The position numbers were made by a program, and so were the translations under genes. 24,813 nucleotides of DNA from an uncultured Atopobium sp. (GTDB lineage Bacteria; Actinomycetota; Coriobacteriia; Coriobacteriales; Atopobiaceae), in NCBI GenBank assembly GCA_946999785.1, contig CAMQEO010000008.1, positions 1-24,813 of the forward strand. The letters run 5' to 3'. Numbering within the stretch: position 1 is the first letter of the stretch; every line of letters starts with the position of its first letter. Below, piece after piece: positions 6,534 to 13,688 of this stretch. The notes under the pieces are model-generated. The model did no database searches. It was not told the DNA's origin and worked only from the letters and a program-made list of their open reading frames with translations.

Positions 6534-7865
6534 TTATCTCACCACAATCCAATTTCCATCTCTCTTTGATCCAATTCTTTCTATCATCTTTTTTTCTTGC
6601 AAAGATTTAAATGTTCTTTCGATAGTCCTTTTTGTTACACCTATTATTTCTGCAAGTTCAACTGATGCTACACTTGGATTTTCTATCAAAAGTTCTATTA
6701 CTTTCTTTTCAGTCTTGTTCAAAGCGACATTCAAACCGACATTTAAACCGACATTTTTATTGTCTATCTGATCAATTACTTCTTTTTCAAAAGGAATCGT
6801 GCATCTAATATAATTGCTTTCAATTTGAAAAACATCTATCCCATATTTCTCTACAATCGTTGGAATGCCATGCCCCGTATGTTCTGTAAGTCCCATATTT
6901 AAAAATATTCTCATCAATGTCGCATTTCTAGGTTTACTTATCCCGTCAAAGAATTGTTCCTTTGTCATTCCACTAGGAAGTCCACCATGTGAAAGTATCT
7001 CCAGTCTGTTATGAAACATTGAAATCTGAGGCTCTGTAATTGTCCAGTCGTTGTGAACTAAAGCGTTTAAAATTGCTTCATTAACACAATCAAAATCAAA
7101 TAAATATGTGTCTTTTCTTGGTCTAACTGTCGTATCAGAAATACATATATTTTCAGCTTGCAATCTGTTTTTTATTTTTCCATATGTAGTTAAAATACAT
7201 CCATAACCATAATCACTTCGTTCAGAAATTGAAGCTTTATTTTCTCCTTGAAATTTCACAAAAATGAACGGAATATTATTTTTATCTGATAGTAATTCTG
7301 CCAGCAAATTATATTCTCCCGCTTCATTCCTTAAATTCAAATTTGTTTCAAAGGATTTATCTTCTAAATGGTAATTTTTTTCAGAATAATATATTTTAAG
7401 TTCTCTAAATGATAGATTGGATGAATTCGCTCTTTTTTTTAGCATGTATTCATTATCTATAAACTTTTTCTCATATCTAATTTTTATCTGTTCCGGTGTC
7501 ATTTCTTTGCAGGTTGTTCCTATTCTCATTGTGCATCCAGCAGAAGAAAATCCATATTTCTTTTGGCAATAAATATGATTATGCCCTTTATTTATGTGAA
7601 TCACTATAAGAGTTTTTCCTTCATCAAATTTAAGTTCCGAGCTGATTTCATCCTGTGGATTTGGCTCTATTTGACTTGTTATAATATCAGATATTTTTCT
7701 AAGAACTTCGTCTATTTTGTCCACACCGATTACCATACCATTATCTTTTACGCCAATAAGAATCGTTCCTCCTGTCCCATTAAGAAAAGAGACTATTTCT
7801 TTTGTAATCGTATCGGTATATTTCTCTTTTAACTCCAATGTTTCTGATTCAATATATTGGTTCAT
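6534..7865 (-). CDS. AlbA_2 / HATPase_c_4 / HTH protein (putative regulator)
   Basis: The 443-residue protein begins with an AlbA_2 (Schlafen-type) domain: SETLELKEKY near residue 10 and FLNGTGGTILIGVKDNG near residue 30. A GHKL-type ATPase segment follows (EAILNALVHNDWT near 260, then GLPSG and HTGHGI). It ends with a winged-helix region of about 60 residues (SVASVELAEIIGVTKRTIER). Between the last two lies the repetitive linker NVGLNVGLNVALN, encoded by 12-bp repeats. Such proteins are often labelled RecG-like helicases, but no helicase motor is present; a DNA- or RNA-binding regulator fits better. The start is ATG 7865, six bases after AGGAGG; an in-frame GTG at 7868 is too close. It is the first gene of the island operon. 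Confidence 0.8.
   Translation of the reverse strand: MNQYIESETLELKEKYTDTITKEIVSFLNGTGGTILIGVKDNGMVIGVDKIDEVLRKISDIITSQIEPNPQDEISSELKFDEGKTLIVIHINKGHNHIYCQKKYGFSSAGCTMRIGTTCKEMTPEQIKIRYEKKFIDNEYMLKKRANSSNLSFRELKIYYSEKNYHLEDKSFETNLNLRNEAGEYNLLAELLSDKNNIPFIFVKFQGENKASISERSDYGYGCILTTYGKIKNRLQAENICISDTTVRPRKDTYLFDFDCVNEAILNALVHNDWTITEPQISMFHNRLEILSHGGLPSGMTKEQFFDGISKPRNATLMRIFLNMGLTEHTGHGIPTIVEKYGIDVFQIESNYIRCTIPFEKEVIDQIDNKNVGLNVGLNVALNKTEKKVIELLIENPSVASVELAEIIGVTKRTIERTFKSLQEKKMIERIGSKRDGNWIVVR
6722..6757 (-). repeat. 12-bp tandem repeats in the linker of the AlbA_2 protein gene
   Basis: On the plus strand three units of AAACCGACATTT type follow each other: AAGCGACATTCA, AACCGACATTTA and AACCGACATTTT. 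They encode the NVGL/NVAL linker and keep the frame, so unit number can vary without breaking the protein. Homologous proteins commonly carry variable short repeats at this place. Confidence 0.75.
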
Positions 7866-7888
7866 CACAATCCTCCTCTAATGAAATT

Positions 7889-7941
7889 ATTATATCATAT
7901 TTGCGACACTTATAAAATACAAACCGACATTTTTATTGTCG
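7889..7941 (-). promoter_or_regulatory. Promoter and CGACA-box region of the island operon
   Basis: On the minus strand a consensus -10 (TATAAT, at 7889-7894) lies 24 bases before the start codon. The -35 is weak (TTTTAT, 17 bases further up). CGACA boxes occur at 7904-7908 and 7925-7929, and TGTCG at 7937-7941, so the last two form a CGACA-N7-TGTCG dyad. The 20 bases at 7921-7940 are identical to 6745-6764 inside the coding repeats. Autoregulation by the HTH protein is plausible but not shown. Confidence 0.45.
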
Positions 7942-8025
7942 TATTATTTATTTGCTAAATTATGTAAAATATATTCCCAAAAACATCAAGCTGTACTTTC
8001 TATATTTGGGGTATTCTGATTACAA

Positions 8026-8162
8026 AAAAAAACCGCAGCTAAACGCTACGGTCCTATCCTTTGCCCAAATATAACCACTTGGAACTACTGCTCAATTTTT
8101 CTTTTTAGCTTCAAGCATCATTTGAATACAAGGAGCTATTTTATGCGGTTACTCCCACTCGA
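8026..8162 (-). repeat. Right direct repeat: guaA 3' end with terminator (att-like site)
   Basis: This copy spans the last codons of guaA (EWE, TAA at 8149-8151), the trailer and a terminator hairpin: on the minus strand GACCGTAGC, a GTTTA loop, GCTGCGGTT, then a T-run. It pairs with 3301-3439. The hairpin part, about 8026-8056, is the functional guaA terminator. Confidence 0.85.
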
Positions 8163-9765
8163 TAGTCGCAGGCGGCTTAGGCGTAATATCGTACACAACA
8201 CGATTAATGCCCGCAACTTCGTCCACAATACGAGATGAGATACGCGATAGAACATCGTAGGGCAGCTTTGCCCAATCTGCTGTCATGGCATCGCTACTTT
8301 CAACTGCACGCAAAATAACGGGCCGCTGATACGTACGCTCATCGCCCATAACACCTACACTTTTAATATCGGGCAACACGGCAAAATACTGCCAACAAGC
8401 ATGCTGCGAATTGCGCTCACCAGTTTGTTTATACAATTGCTCGTTATACGCATCCAGCTCTTCGCGAACAATGGCATCGGCAGAACGCAACTGCTCAAGC
8501 TTTTCTAAGGTTACACTTCCAATAATTCTAATAGCAAGCCCTGGACCGGGGAACGGCTGACGATACACCATCTTCTCGGGCAAACCAAGCGCCAAACCAA
8601 GTTCGCGCACCTCATCCTTAAAGAAATGATCAAGCGGTTCGATTAAGTCAAAATGAATGCCTTCGGGGAACGGAATTAGATTATGATGACTCTTAATAGT
8701 AGAGGCCTTACCACCTGTTTTGCGAGCACCCGACTCGATAATATCAGGATAAATAGTGCCTTGCGCTAAGAACTGTACATCGCCAATGTTTTGAGCTTGC
8801 TCAAAAAAGACTTTCCAAAATTCTGTTCCAATACGTTTGCGTTTTTCCTCGGGCTCACTTACGCCTTCAAGCAATTTTGCATAACGTTCTTCGGCATGTA
8901 CGTGCACTAAATCAACGTCAAACTGTTTACGAAAAACTTCTTCCACCAGCTCGGGCTCACCTTTACGCAACAGGCCATGATTCACAAAAACACAGGTTAG
9001 CTGCTTTCCAATTGCACGATGAACAAGAGCAGCAACAACAGAAGAATCCACGCCCCCTGAAAGAGCAAGGATAACTTTTTTGTCACCTACACGCGCACGA
9101 ATCTGTGCAATTTTTTCTTCGACAATGTTATCCATGGTCCATGATGGCTCAAGATTGCATACCTTAAACAAGAAATTGGACAGAAGCTCTTGTCCATACT
9201 GTGTATGACGAACTTCAGGATGAAACTGCGTTGCATACAGCTTTTTAGCAGCACATTCCATAGACGCAATGGGGCATGTATCAGTAGAAGACGTAACATT
9301 AAAGCCTTGTGGAACACATGAAACGCTATCGCGGTGGCTCATCCAAACTTTTTGATGATCAGGCGTATCGCCAAACACAAGCGAAGACCCCGCACGCGTA
9401 AGCTCTGCTGGACCATACTCCCCTTTTTCGGTATGTCCAACCGCGCCACCCAGCGTGGCTGCCATAATCTGTTGGCCATAGCAAAATCCAAACACGGGAA
9501 TACCTAATTCAAACACATGAGGATCCATAGATGGAGCATCCTTGGCATATACCGATGCAGGACCTCCAGATAAAATAATTGCTGATGGATGCATAGACGC
9601 AAGCTCTGCAGCAGAAATGTCGCACGGCACAATTTCTGAATATACGTGCAGATCACGCACGCGACGTGCAATAAGTTGACCGTACTGCGCGCCAAAATCA
9701 AATACTGCAACAAATTGCTTTGGTCTAAGGCCTTGCATAAGTGATGAACAAGTTGTCTGCTGCAT
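8149..9765 (-). CDS. guaA: GMP synthase (glutamine-hydrolysing)
   Basis: GuaA aminates XMP to GMP with glutamine and ATP, the last step of GMP synthesis. The class I amidotransferase domain shows the nucleophile C95 in FGFCYGQQ, with H182 and E184 in FHPE completing the triad. The ATP pyrophosphatase P-loop SGGVDSS is at 236-242. The C-terminal dimerisation domain ends with the family hallmark PKPPATIEWE. At 538 residues it is slightly longer than the usual 510-525 because of about 15 extra N-terminal residues. AGGAGG five bases before the ATG at 9765 supports that start. The 3' end served as the integration site of the adjacent island, and the reading frame was kept intact. Confidence 0.97.
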   Translation of the reverse strand: MQQTTCSSLMQGLRPKQFVAVFDFGAQYGQLIARRVRDLHVYSEIVPCDISAAELASMHPSAIILSGGPASVYAKDAPSMDPHVFELGIPVFGFCYGQQIMAATLGGAVGHTEKGEYGPAELTRAGSSLVFGDTPDHQKVWMSHRDSVSCVPQGFNVTSSTDTCPIASMECAAKKLYATQFHPEVRHTQYGQELLSNFLFKVCNLEPSWTMDNIVEEKIAQIRARVGDKKVILALSGGVDSSVVAALVHRAIGKQLTCVFVNHGLLRKGEPELVEEVFRKQFDVDLVHVHAEERYAKLLEGVSEPEEKRKRIGTEFWKVFFEQAQNIGDVQFLAQGTIYPDIIESGARKTGGKASTIKSHHNLIPFPEGIHFDLIEPLDHFFKDEVRELGLALGLPEKMVYRQPFPGPGLAIRIIGSVTLEKLEQLRSADAIVREELDAYNEQLYKQTGERNSQHACWQYFAVLPDIKSVGVMGDERTYQRPVILRAVESSDAMTADWAKLPYDVLSRISSRIVDEVAGINRVVYDITPKPPATIEWE

Positions 9766-10243
9766 CCATTCCTCCTGTAATCACATCAAATACATATCCT
9801 GTACAAGTCTTGGGATAATTGCTCAAGCTCATATATATCATCAAAACCTTGTATGCGCGACTTAGACGCGTACAAGCATTATCAATACCTGCAACACGTA
9901 CAACGGATTTTTTTGTTAAAAAAGTTAGTTGCACTGTTATTGATATTTCATGTTCCTATTATAACGAGCCTATGAGTTTTTAGACTCTTGCAACTATTAA
10001 AGATGCAACACATGCACACAAAAGGTAAGATTATCTTCTGATATACTTGTAGGTCGATATATAACATGTAAGTCACTATACATTGTCAACTTATAAGTTG
10101 CTTGTGGTTAGCTATCTTACTTGTTTGAGTTCTGCGTAAACCTAACTCAAACAGATGCGTATACGTGCTCGTGAAAACATGCACGCAAACACAAGTGAAG
10201 TTATAAGTTGTACCATACTTGCGAATATTCTTGGAGGATTAAA
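9766..10243. promoter_or_regulatory. Divergent intergenic region between guaA and the LCP gene, with palindromes
   Basis: No gene or tRNA is visible here. A perfect 14-bp palindrome CAACTTATAAGTTG lies at 10087-10100, and its right half TTATAAGTTG recurs at 10201-10210. A perfect 10-bp inverted repeat, TGTTTGAGTT (10123-10132) and AACTCAAACA (10145-10154), encloses 12 bases and lacks a T-run, so it looks more like an operator or mRNA hairpin than a terminator. I could not place the promoters with confidence. Confidence 0.45.
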
Positions 10244-11905
10244 GTGCCGCTCCATAATAAAAAGCACCAACAGATGACACGTGCGCAACTAAAAGCACTC
10301 TCAACATCTCGATACGCTTCGGGTTCTCGCCATGCGCAAAAGGCGTATAACAGCGCTTCTAATCGTGACAAAGCAGCTCAAAGCTTTATCTCGGCAGATA
10401 ATGATTCACAAGCACAGCCCCAAACGCTTCGTAAAAAACGCTTGGGAACACAGCTGGCGCACCATGAACATTTTGCCGATCATGCCACATCGCAAACACC
10501 GCCAAATCCTACAGAAATACACAGCCGTAATAGTGCCGTAAGCTATTATGCTAAAAAGCGTATTGCAACCACAAAAAAGAAGCTCTTACGAACTATTGGT
10601 TTTTCATGCCTAGGGTTTTTGGTAACTGTTGGCGTAGCGCTTGCTGCAGTTGTTGGGTATCTCTATATGATTAACGGCCAAATTACAGGTCGTGTGGGAA
10701 AAGACTTATTGGCAACACTTACCGACACCTCAAACGATGAGCCATTTTATACCTTACTATTAGGCGTCGACAAAGATGAGGACCGTGCAGAAGGCTCCAC
10801 GTACGGTCCCTCGGATAGCGCATATCGCACCGACACCATTATTTTGACGCGTGTTGATCCTAAAAACAAAAAAATAACGATGGTTTCTATTCCACGCGAT
10901 ACTTATGTTGACCTTGGAAAACATGGCAAACAAAAGATAAATGCAGCGTATTCGGTAGGCGGTGCCGCCTATGCAGTGCAGGTTGTAGAAAAGTTCTCTG
11001 GTGTTAAGATTTCCCACTACGCAGAAGTTGACATGGATGGTTTTGCTCAAGTTGTAGATTCTATTGGCGGTGTTGATGTAGATTTACCAGTTCCGGTAAA
11101 AGATCCGAATTATACCAAGATAGATTTGCCTGCAGGTAAACAGCACCTCGATGGCCATACAGCAGCATTACTTGGAAGGTCACGCCATGCCTACGATAAA
11201 TACGGCGATGGCGACACCTTTAGAGCAGCAAATCAGCGCATGCTTATTGGAAATGTTATGAAAAAAGTTCTGTCATCAGGACCTGCAGGTATTGCCTCTA
11301 GTATTACCACTATGGCAAAATTCGTTACAACCGATATGAATGTCACTGATATTATTGCATTGAGCACTAAGTTTGTAGGCATGGATATTAATAATGACAT
11401 CTACTCGGGACTTTGTCCAACAATCTCTAAGTACATCAATAAAACTTGGTATGAAATCTGCGAAACCAAAAAGTGGCAAGAAATGATTAAACGTGTTGAC
11501 ATGGGACTGCCTCCTTTTGATTCCGAAAAAGAAAATACCTCAAAGGGTATAGCTGGATCAGTTGGTATCAGCAGCTCCTCGGATGGCAATCAAACAGGAA
11601 ATACTTCTGAAAATTCACAAGATGATACATCATTTGAAGGTAGTGTGGCTGTTCTTAACGCATCGGGCAAACAAGGCGTAGCAAAGCAGAAAGCCTCAAC
11701 ACTTGCCAAGAAGGGTTTTAGCGCACAGCCAGGTAATTCTAGAAAGGTTCTTCAAAACAGCGTTGTTTACTACACGCAAGGCAACGAAGCAAAGGCAAAA
11801 GGTGTTGCGCAAACACTAGGAATTGCAACTAAACCACAATTGAACAAAGGACAATTTGACTCGGGAACCGATTGTGTAGTCCTAATCGGAAAGGATTTGC
11901 TCTAG
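10244..11905 (+). CDS. LytR-CpsA-Psr family cell-wall glycopolymer ligase with LytR_C domain
   Basis: LCP proteins transfer undecaprenyl-linked glycopolymers to peptidoglycan outside the membrane. The 553-residue protein has a long polar, basic cytoplasmic N-terminus (about 1-113), a single membrane segment (about 117-142) and an LCP core from about 158. The core includes the signature YRTDTIILTRVDPKNKK and the following SIPRDTYVDL. R328-type arginines that bind the polyprenyl phosphate are present in LGRSRHAYDK and FRAANQRML. After a Ser/Asn-rich linker comes a LytR_C domain (about 467-553, SVAVLNASGKQG). The start is GTG 10244, six bases after GGAGG; the frame is open upstream but lacks a ribosome site there. 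The core plus LytR_C layout is typical of actinobacteria. Confidence 0.9.
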   Translation: MPLHNKKHQQMTRAQLKALSTSRYASGSRHAQKAYNSASNRDKAAQSFISADNDSQAQPQTLRKKRLGTQLAHHEHFADHATSQTPPNPTEIHSRNSAVSYYAKKRIATTKKKLLRTIGFSCLGFLVTVGVALAAVVGYLYMINGQITGRVGKDLLATLTDTSNDEPFYTLLLGVDKDEDRAEGSTYGPSDSAYRTDTIILTRVDPKNKKITMVSIPRDTYVDLGKHGKQKINAAYSVGGAAYAVQVVEKFSGVKISHYAEVDMDGFAQVVDSIGGVDVDLPVPVKDPNYTKIDLPAGKQHLDGHTAALLGRSRHAYDKYGDGDTFRAANQRMLIGNVMKKVLSSGPAGIASSITTMAKFVTTDMNVTDIIALSTKFVGMDINNDIYSGLCPTISKYINKTWYEICETKKWQEMIKRVDMGLPPFDSEKENTSKGIAGSVGISSSSDGNQTGNTSENSQDDTSFEGSVAVLNASGKQGVAKQKASTLAKKGFSAQPGNSRKVLQNSVVYYTQGNEAKAKGVAQTLGIATKPQLNKGQFDSGTDCVVLIGKDLL

Positions 11906-12020
11906 CGCGCAAGTCATAAGTTAAAAGTGCATGTATACTCGTATGAGCTGCACATATATTTGCGTATGAGCAGCAACTAGCACATACACTCATGCGCGCT
12001 AAGAATATAACATGCATAAA

Positions 12021-12049
12021 AATTGAGCCGTACTGTGTACGGCTCAATT
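12021..12049. terminator. Bidirectional terminator between the LCP gene and ychF
   Basis: A perfect 13-bp stem, AATTGAGCCGTAC (12021-12033) and GTACGGCTCAATT (12037-12049), has a TGT loop. On the minus strand it continues into TTTTTATG, so it serves ychF best; on the plus strand it closes the convergent LCP gene. Confidence 0.85.
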
Positions 12050-12072
12050 CATATACCAATTATCACATTACC

Positions 12073-13134
12073 TTACACGTTAAAACGAAAGACCATCACG
12101 TCGCCATCTTGCACAACGTAGTCTTTGCCTTCCATACGAAGCTTTCCAGCATCGCGTGCGCCACTTTCGCCGCCAAGCTCAATATAGTCATCAAACGAGA
12201 TAGTCTCGGCTTTAATGAACCCACGCTCAAAATCACTATGAATAACGCCTGCAGCTTGAGGGGCTTTTGCTCCAATTTTAACCGTCCAAGCACGAACTTC
12301 TTTAGGACCCGCCGTAAAGAAGCTTTGCAGCCCCAATAAACGGTATGCTGCCTGCGCTAAAATCTCTAATCCTGAATGTTGCAAACCTAACGATTGCAAA
12401 TATTCAGCGGCCTCCGCGTCATCAAGCTCAGAAAGTTCTGCCTCAACCTGGGCACATATCGGCAATGCAGGCATTCCATGAATAACAGGCTTATCTTGCA
12501 ACTGGTCTTCATCGCAATTAGCTACATAGAGCAGCGGCTTCATAGTAAGTAAGAACAGGTCATGCGCATCAGCCTTTTCATCTAAAGTCATATCCATATC
12601 GGCCGCGCGTTTACCGTCGTTAAGCCATGCTTGCAAACGCACAGCAATATCAAGGCGACTCTTTTGATCTTTATCGCGCTTTGCTTCTTTTTCGAGTTTA
12701 GGAATAGCGCGTTCAAGGGTGCCTAAATCTGCTAACACAAGCTCGGTTTGGATAGTGTCAACATCGCTTTCAGGATCAACCTTGCCGTCTACATGGATAA
12801 CATCGGGATCACTAAAGTAACGCACAACCTCACAAATAGCGTCACATTGACGAATATTTGCTAAAAACTGATTGCCTAACCCCTCACCATTATTTGCACC
12901 ACGTACCAAACCTGCAATATCAACAAACTCAACCGTAGCAGGAACAATTTGTGCGGGATGTACAATTTGCGCAAGTTGATTAAGACGCGTATCGGGTACC
13001 TGCACAATGCCCACATTGGGGTCGATAGTAGCAAAGGGATAGTTTGCAGCTAAACCAGTTTGTTTGGTAAGCGCAGTAAATAAAGTAGACTTACCAACGT
13101 TTGGTAATCCTACAATTCCAATTGATAAAGACAC
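12073..13134 (-). CDS. ychF: Redox-regulated ribosome-associated ATPase YchF (OLA1/Obg-like)
   Basis: YchF is a universally conserved P-loop ATPase that binds ribosomes and is linked to stress responses. The 353-residue protein shows the P-loop GLPNVGKST (9-17), switch motif DIAGLVRGANNGEGLGNQFL, and NCDE where true GTPases have NKxD, which explains the ATP preference. It closes with a TGS-like C-terminus ending DGDVMVFRFNV. The start is GTG at 13134, seven bases after AGGAG, because the conserved SLSIGIVGLPNVG begins directly there; ten more in-frame codons upstream are not conserved in style. It stands alone, convergent with the LCP gene. Its promoter must lie between 13135 and the tetracycline-resistance segment. 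Confidence 0.95.
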   Translation of the reverse strand: MSLSIGIVGLPNVGKSTLFTALTKQTGLAANYPFATIDPNVGIVQVPDTRLNQLAQIVHPAQIVPATVEFVDIAGLVRGANNGEGLGNQFLANIRQCDAICEVVRYFSDPDVIHVDGKVDPESDVDTIQTELVLADLGTLERAIPKLEKEAKRDKDQKSRLDIAVRLQAWLNDGKRAADMDMTLDEKADAHDLFLLTMKPLLYVANCDEDQLQDKPVIHGMPALPICAQVEAELSELDDAEAAEYLQSLGLQHSGLEILAQAAYRLLGLQSFFTAGPKEVRAWTVKIGAKAPQAAGVIHSDFERGFIKAETISFDDYIELGGESGARDAGKLRMEGKDYVVQDGDVMVFRFNV

Positions 13135-13292
13135 ACAATCAACTCCTGAAAAAGAAGGCAACACTGCATAAACATGTGCCGAAAAATCTTCTCACATAAG
13201 CTATCTTACAACATTGCTTAAATCTTCTGAACGTGTTTTTGGTGCGATGATGGTAAACACATGGACAACCGCCCGAAAAAAGGAACATAAAA

Positions 13293-13324
13293 ACCCTCCA
13301 AATTTAAAAACAAATTCAGAGGGT
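13293..13324 (-). terminator. Second terminator-like hairpin behind the tet(O) segment
   Basis: ACCCTC (13293-13298) pairs with GAGGGT (13319-13324) and AATTT (13301-13305) with AAATT (13312-13316) around a two-base internal loop. On the minus strand a TTTTT run follows. It lies about 80 bases beyond the first terminator and may shield ychF from read-through. Confidence 0.6.
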
Positions 13325-13405
13325 AATTTAGGGTATAACAAAATAACCCACCCGAATATCGTTTTTTTATTTGGTGAGTTTGTTCTTTCAAATACGAAAC
13401 AAAAA

Positions 13406-13446
13406 GAGCCGATGATTCGTGAATTGTTCCACAATTTCATCGACTC
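13406..13446 (-). terminator. Terminator of the tet(O)-KTR transcript
   Basis: On the minus strand GAGTCGATGA pairs with TCATCGGCTC (one mismatch), and the inner AATTGT/ACAATT arms extend the stem around a GGA loop; TTTTTG follows. It begins seven bases after the stop codon of the KTR remnant. Confidence 0.8.
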
Positions 13447-13452
13447 TGCGTC

Positions 13453-13637
13453 TTAAGCGTCTGGCTCTTTGATGACAGTTATCTTCAAGTTGTCAACTTT
13501 AATCAATCTTTCTTGTCTGCATTTTGGACAATAAAGGGGATAATTCTTCAAAACTTCTTCAAAACAGTGTCTTTCCTAATTTTATTACGGGTTTTGCTCC
13601 CACAAACAGGGCACAATATCTATTCGCATTTCATCAT
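13453..13637 (-). pseudogene. Cysteine-rich KTR-domain gene, inactivated twice
   Basis: Intact relatives are zinc-ribbon proteins of about 55-60 residues found next to tet genes in mobile elements; their role is unknown. Here the frame from ATG 13637 reads MMKCE, then TAG where relatives have Trp, then ILCPVCGSKTRNKIRKDTVL. An exact 11-bp tandem duplication (TTCTTCAAAAC at 13544-13554 and 13555-13565, plus-strand sense) then shifts the frame. Removing one copy restores KNYPLYCPKCRQERL and the family's usual ending VIKEPDA before TAA at 13453-13455. Both CPxC knuckles are preserved, so decay is recent. It lies downstream of tet(O) on the same transcript. Confidence 0.85.
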
Positions 13638-13688
13638 AATTAGCTTCTAATCCTTTCAAATCTCATTTTATACGACTTTCGCAAGCTG

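Larger units (their letters stand above)
3439..8025 (-). mobile_element. Genomic island integrated at the 3' end of guaA
   Basis: The island is the AT-rich block between the two guaA-end repeats. All its genes are on the minus strand, in order: AlbA_2/HTH protein, broken small gene, D12 methyltransferase, OLD-like ATPase-nuclease. The base composition is plainly lower in GC than the flanks. The 3' end of guaA is a known target for tyrosine-recombinase elements, but no integrase or excision factor is present, so the island is probably immobile alone. The short stretch 3440-3550 holds no clear gene. A 17-codon minus-strand frame there, starting MDNKAKFDNK and cut off before the repeat, could be the stub of a lost gene. 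Confidence 0.75.

Noticed and set aside
6370..6771. Plus-strand frame of 133 codons in the island
   Set aside because: It lies opposite the broken small gene and the AlbA_2 gene and is a low-complexity, Phe/Ile-rich reading of their antisense strand.
6534..7865. RecG-like ATP-dependent DNA helicase
   Set aside because: Such proteins are often given this name, but there are no Walker A/B helicase motifs; the domains are AlbA_2, a GHKL ATPase fold and a winged helix.
13214..13456. Plus-strand frame of 80 codons left of tet(O)
   Set aside because: It overlaps two terminator hairpins and the end of the KTR remnant, has no ribosome site and shows no family resemblance.
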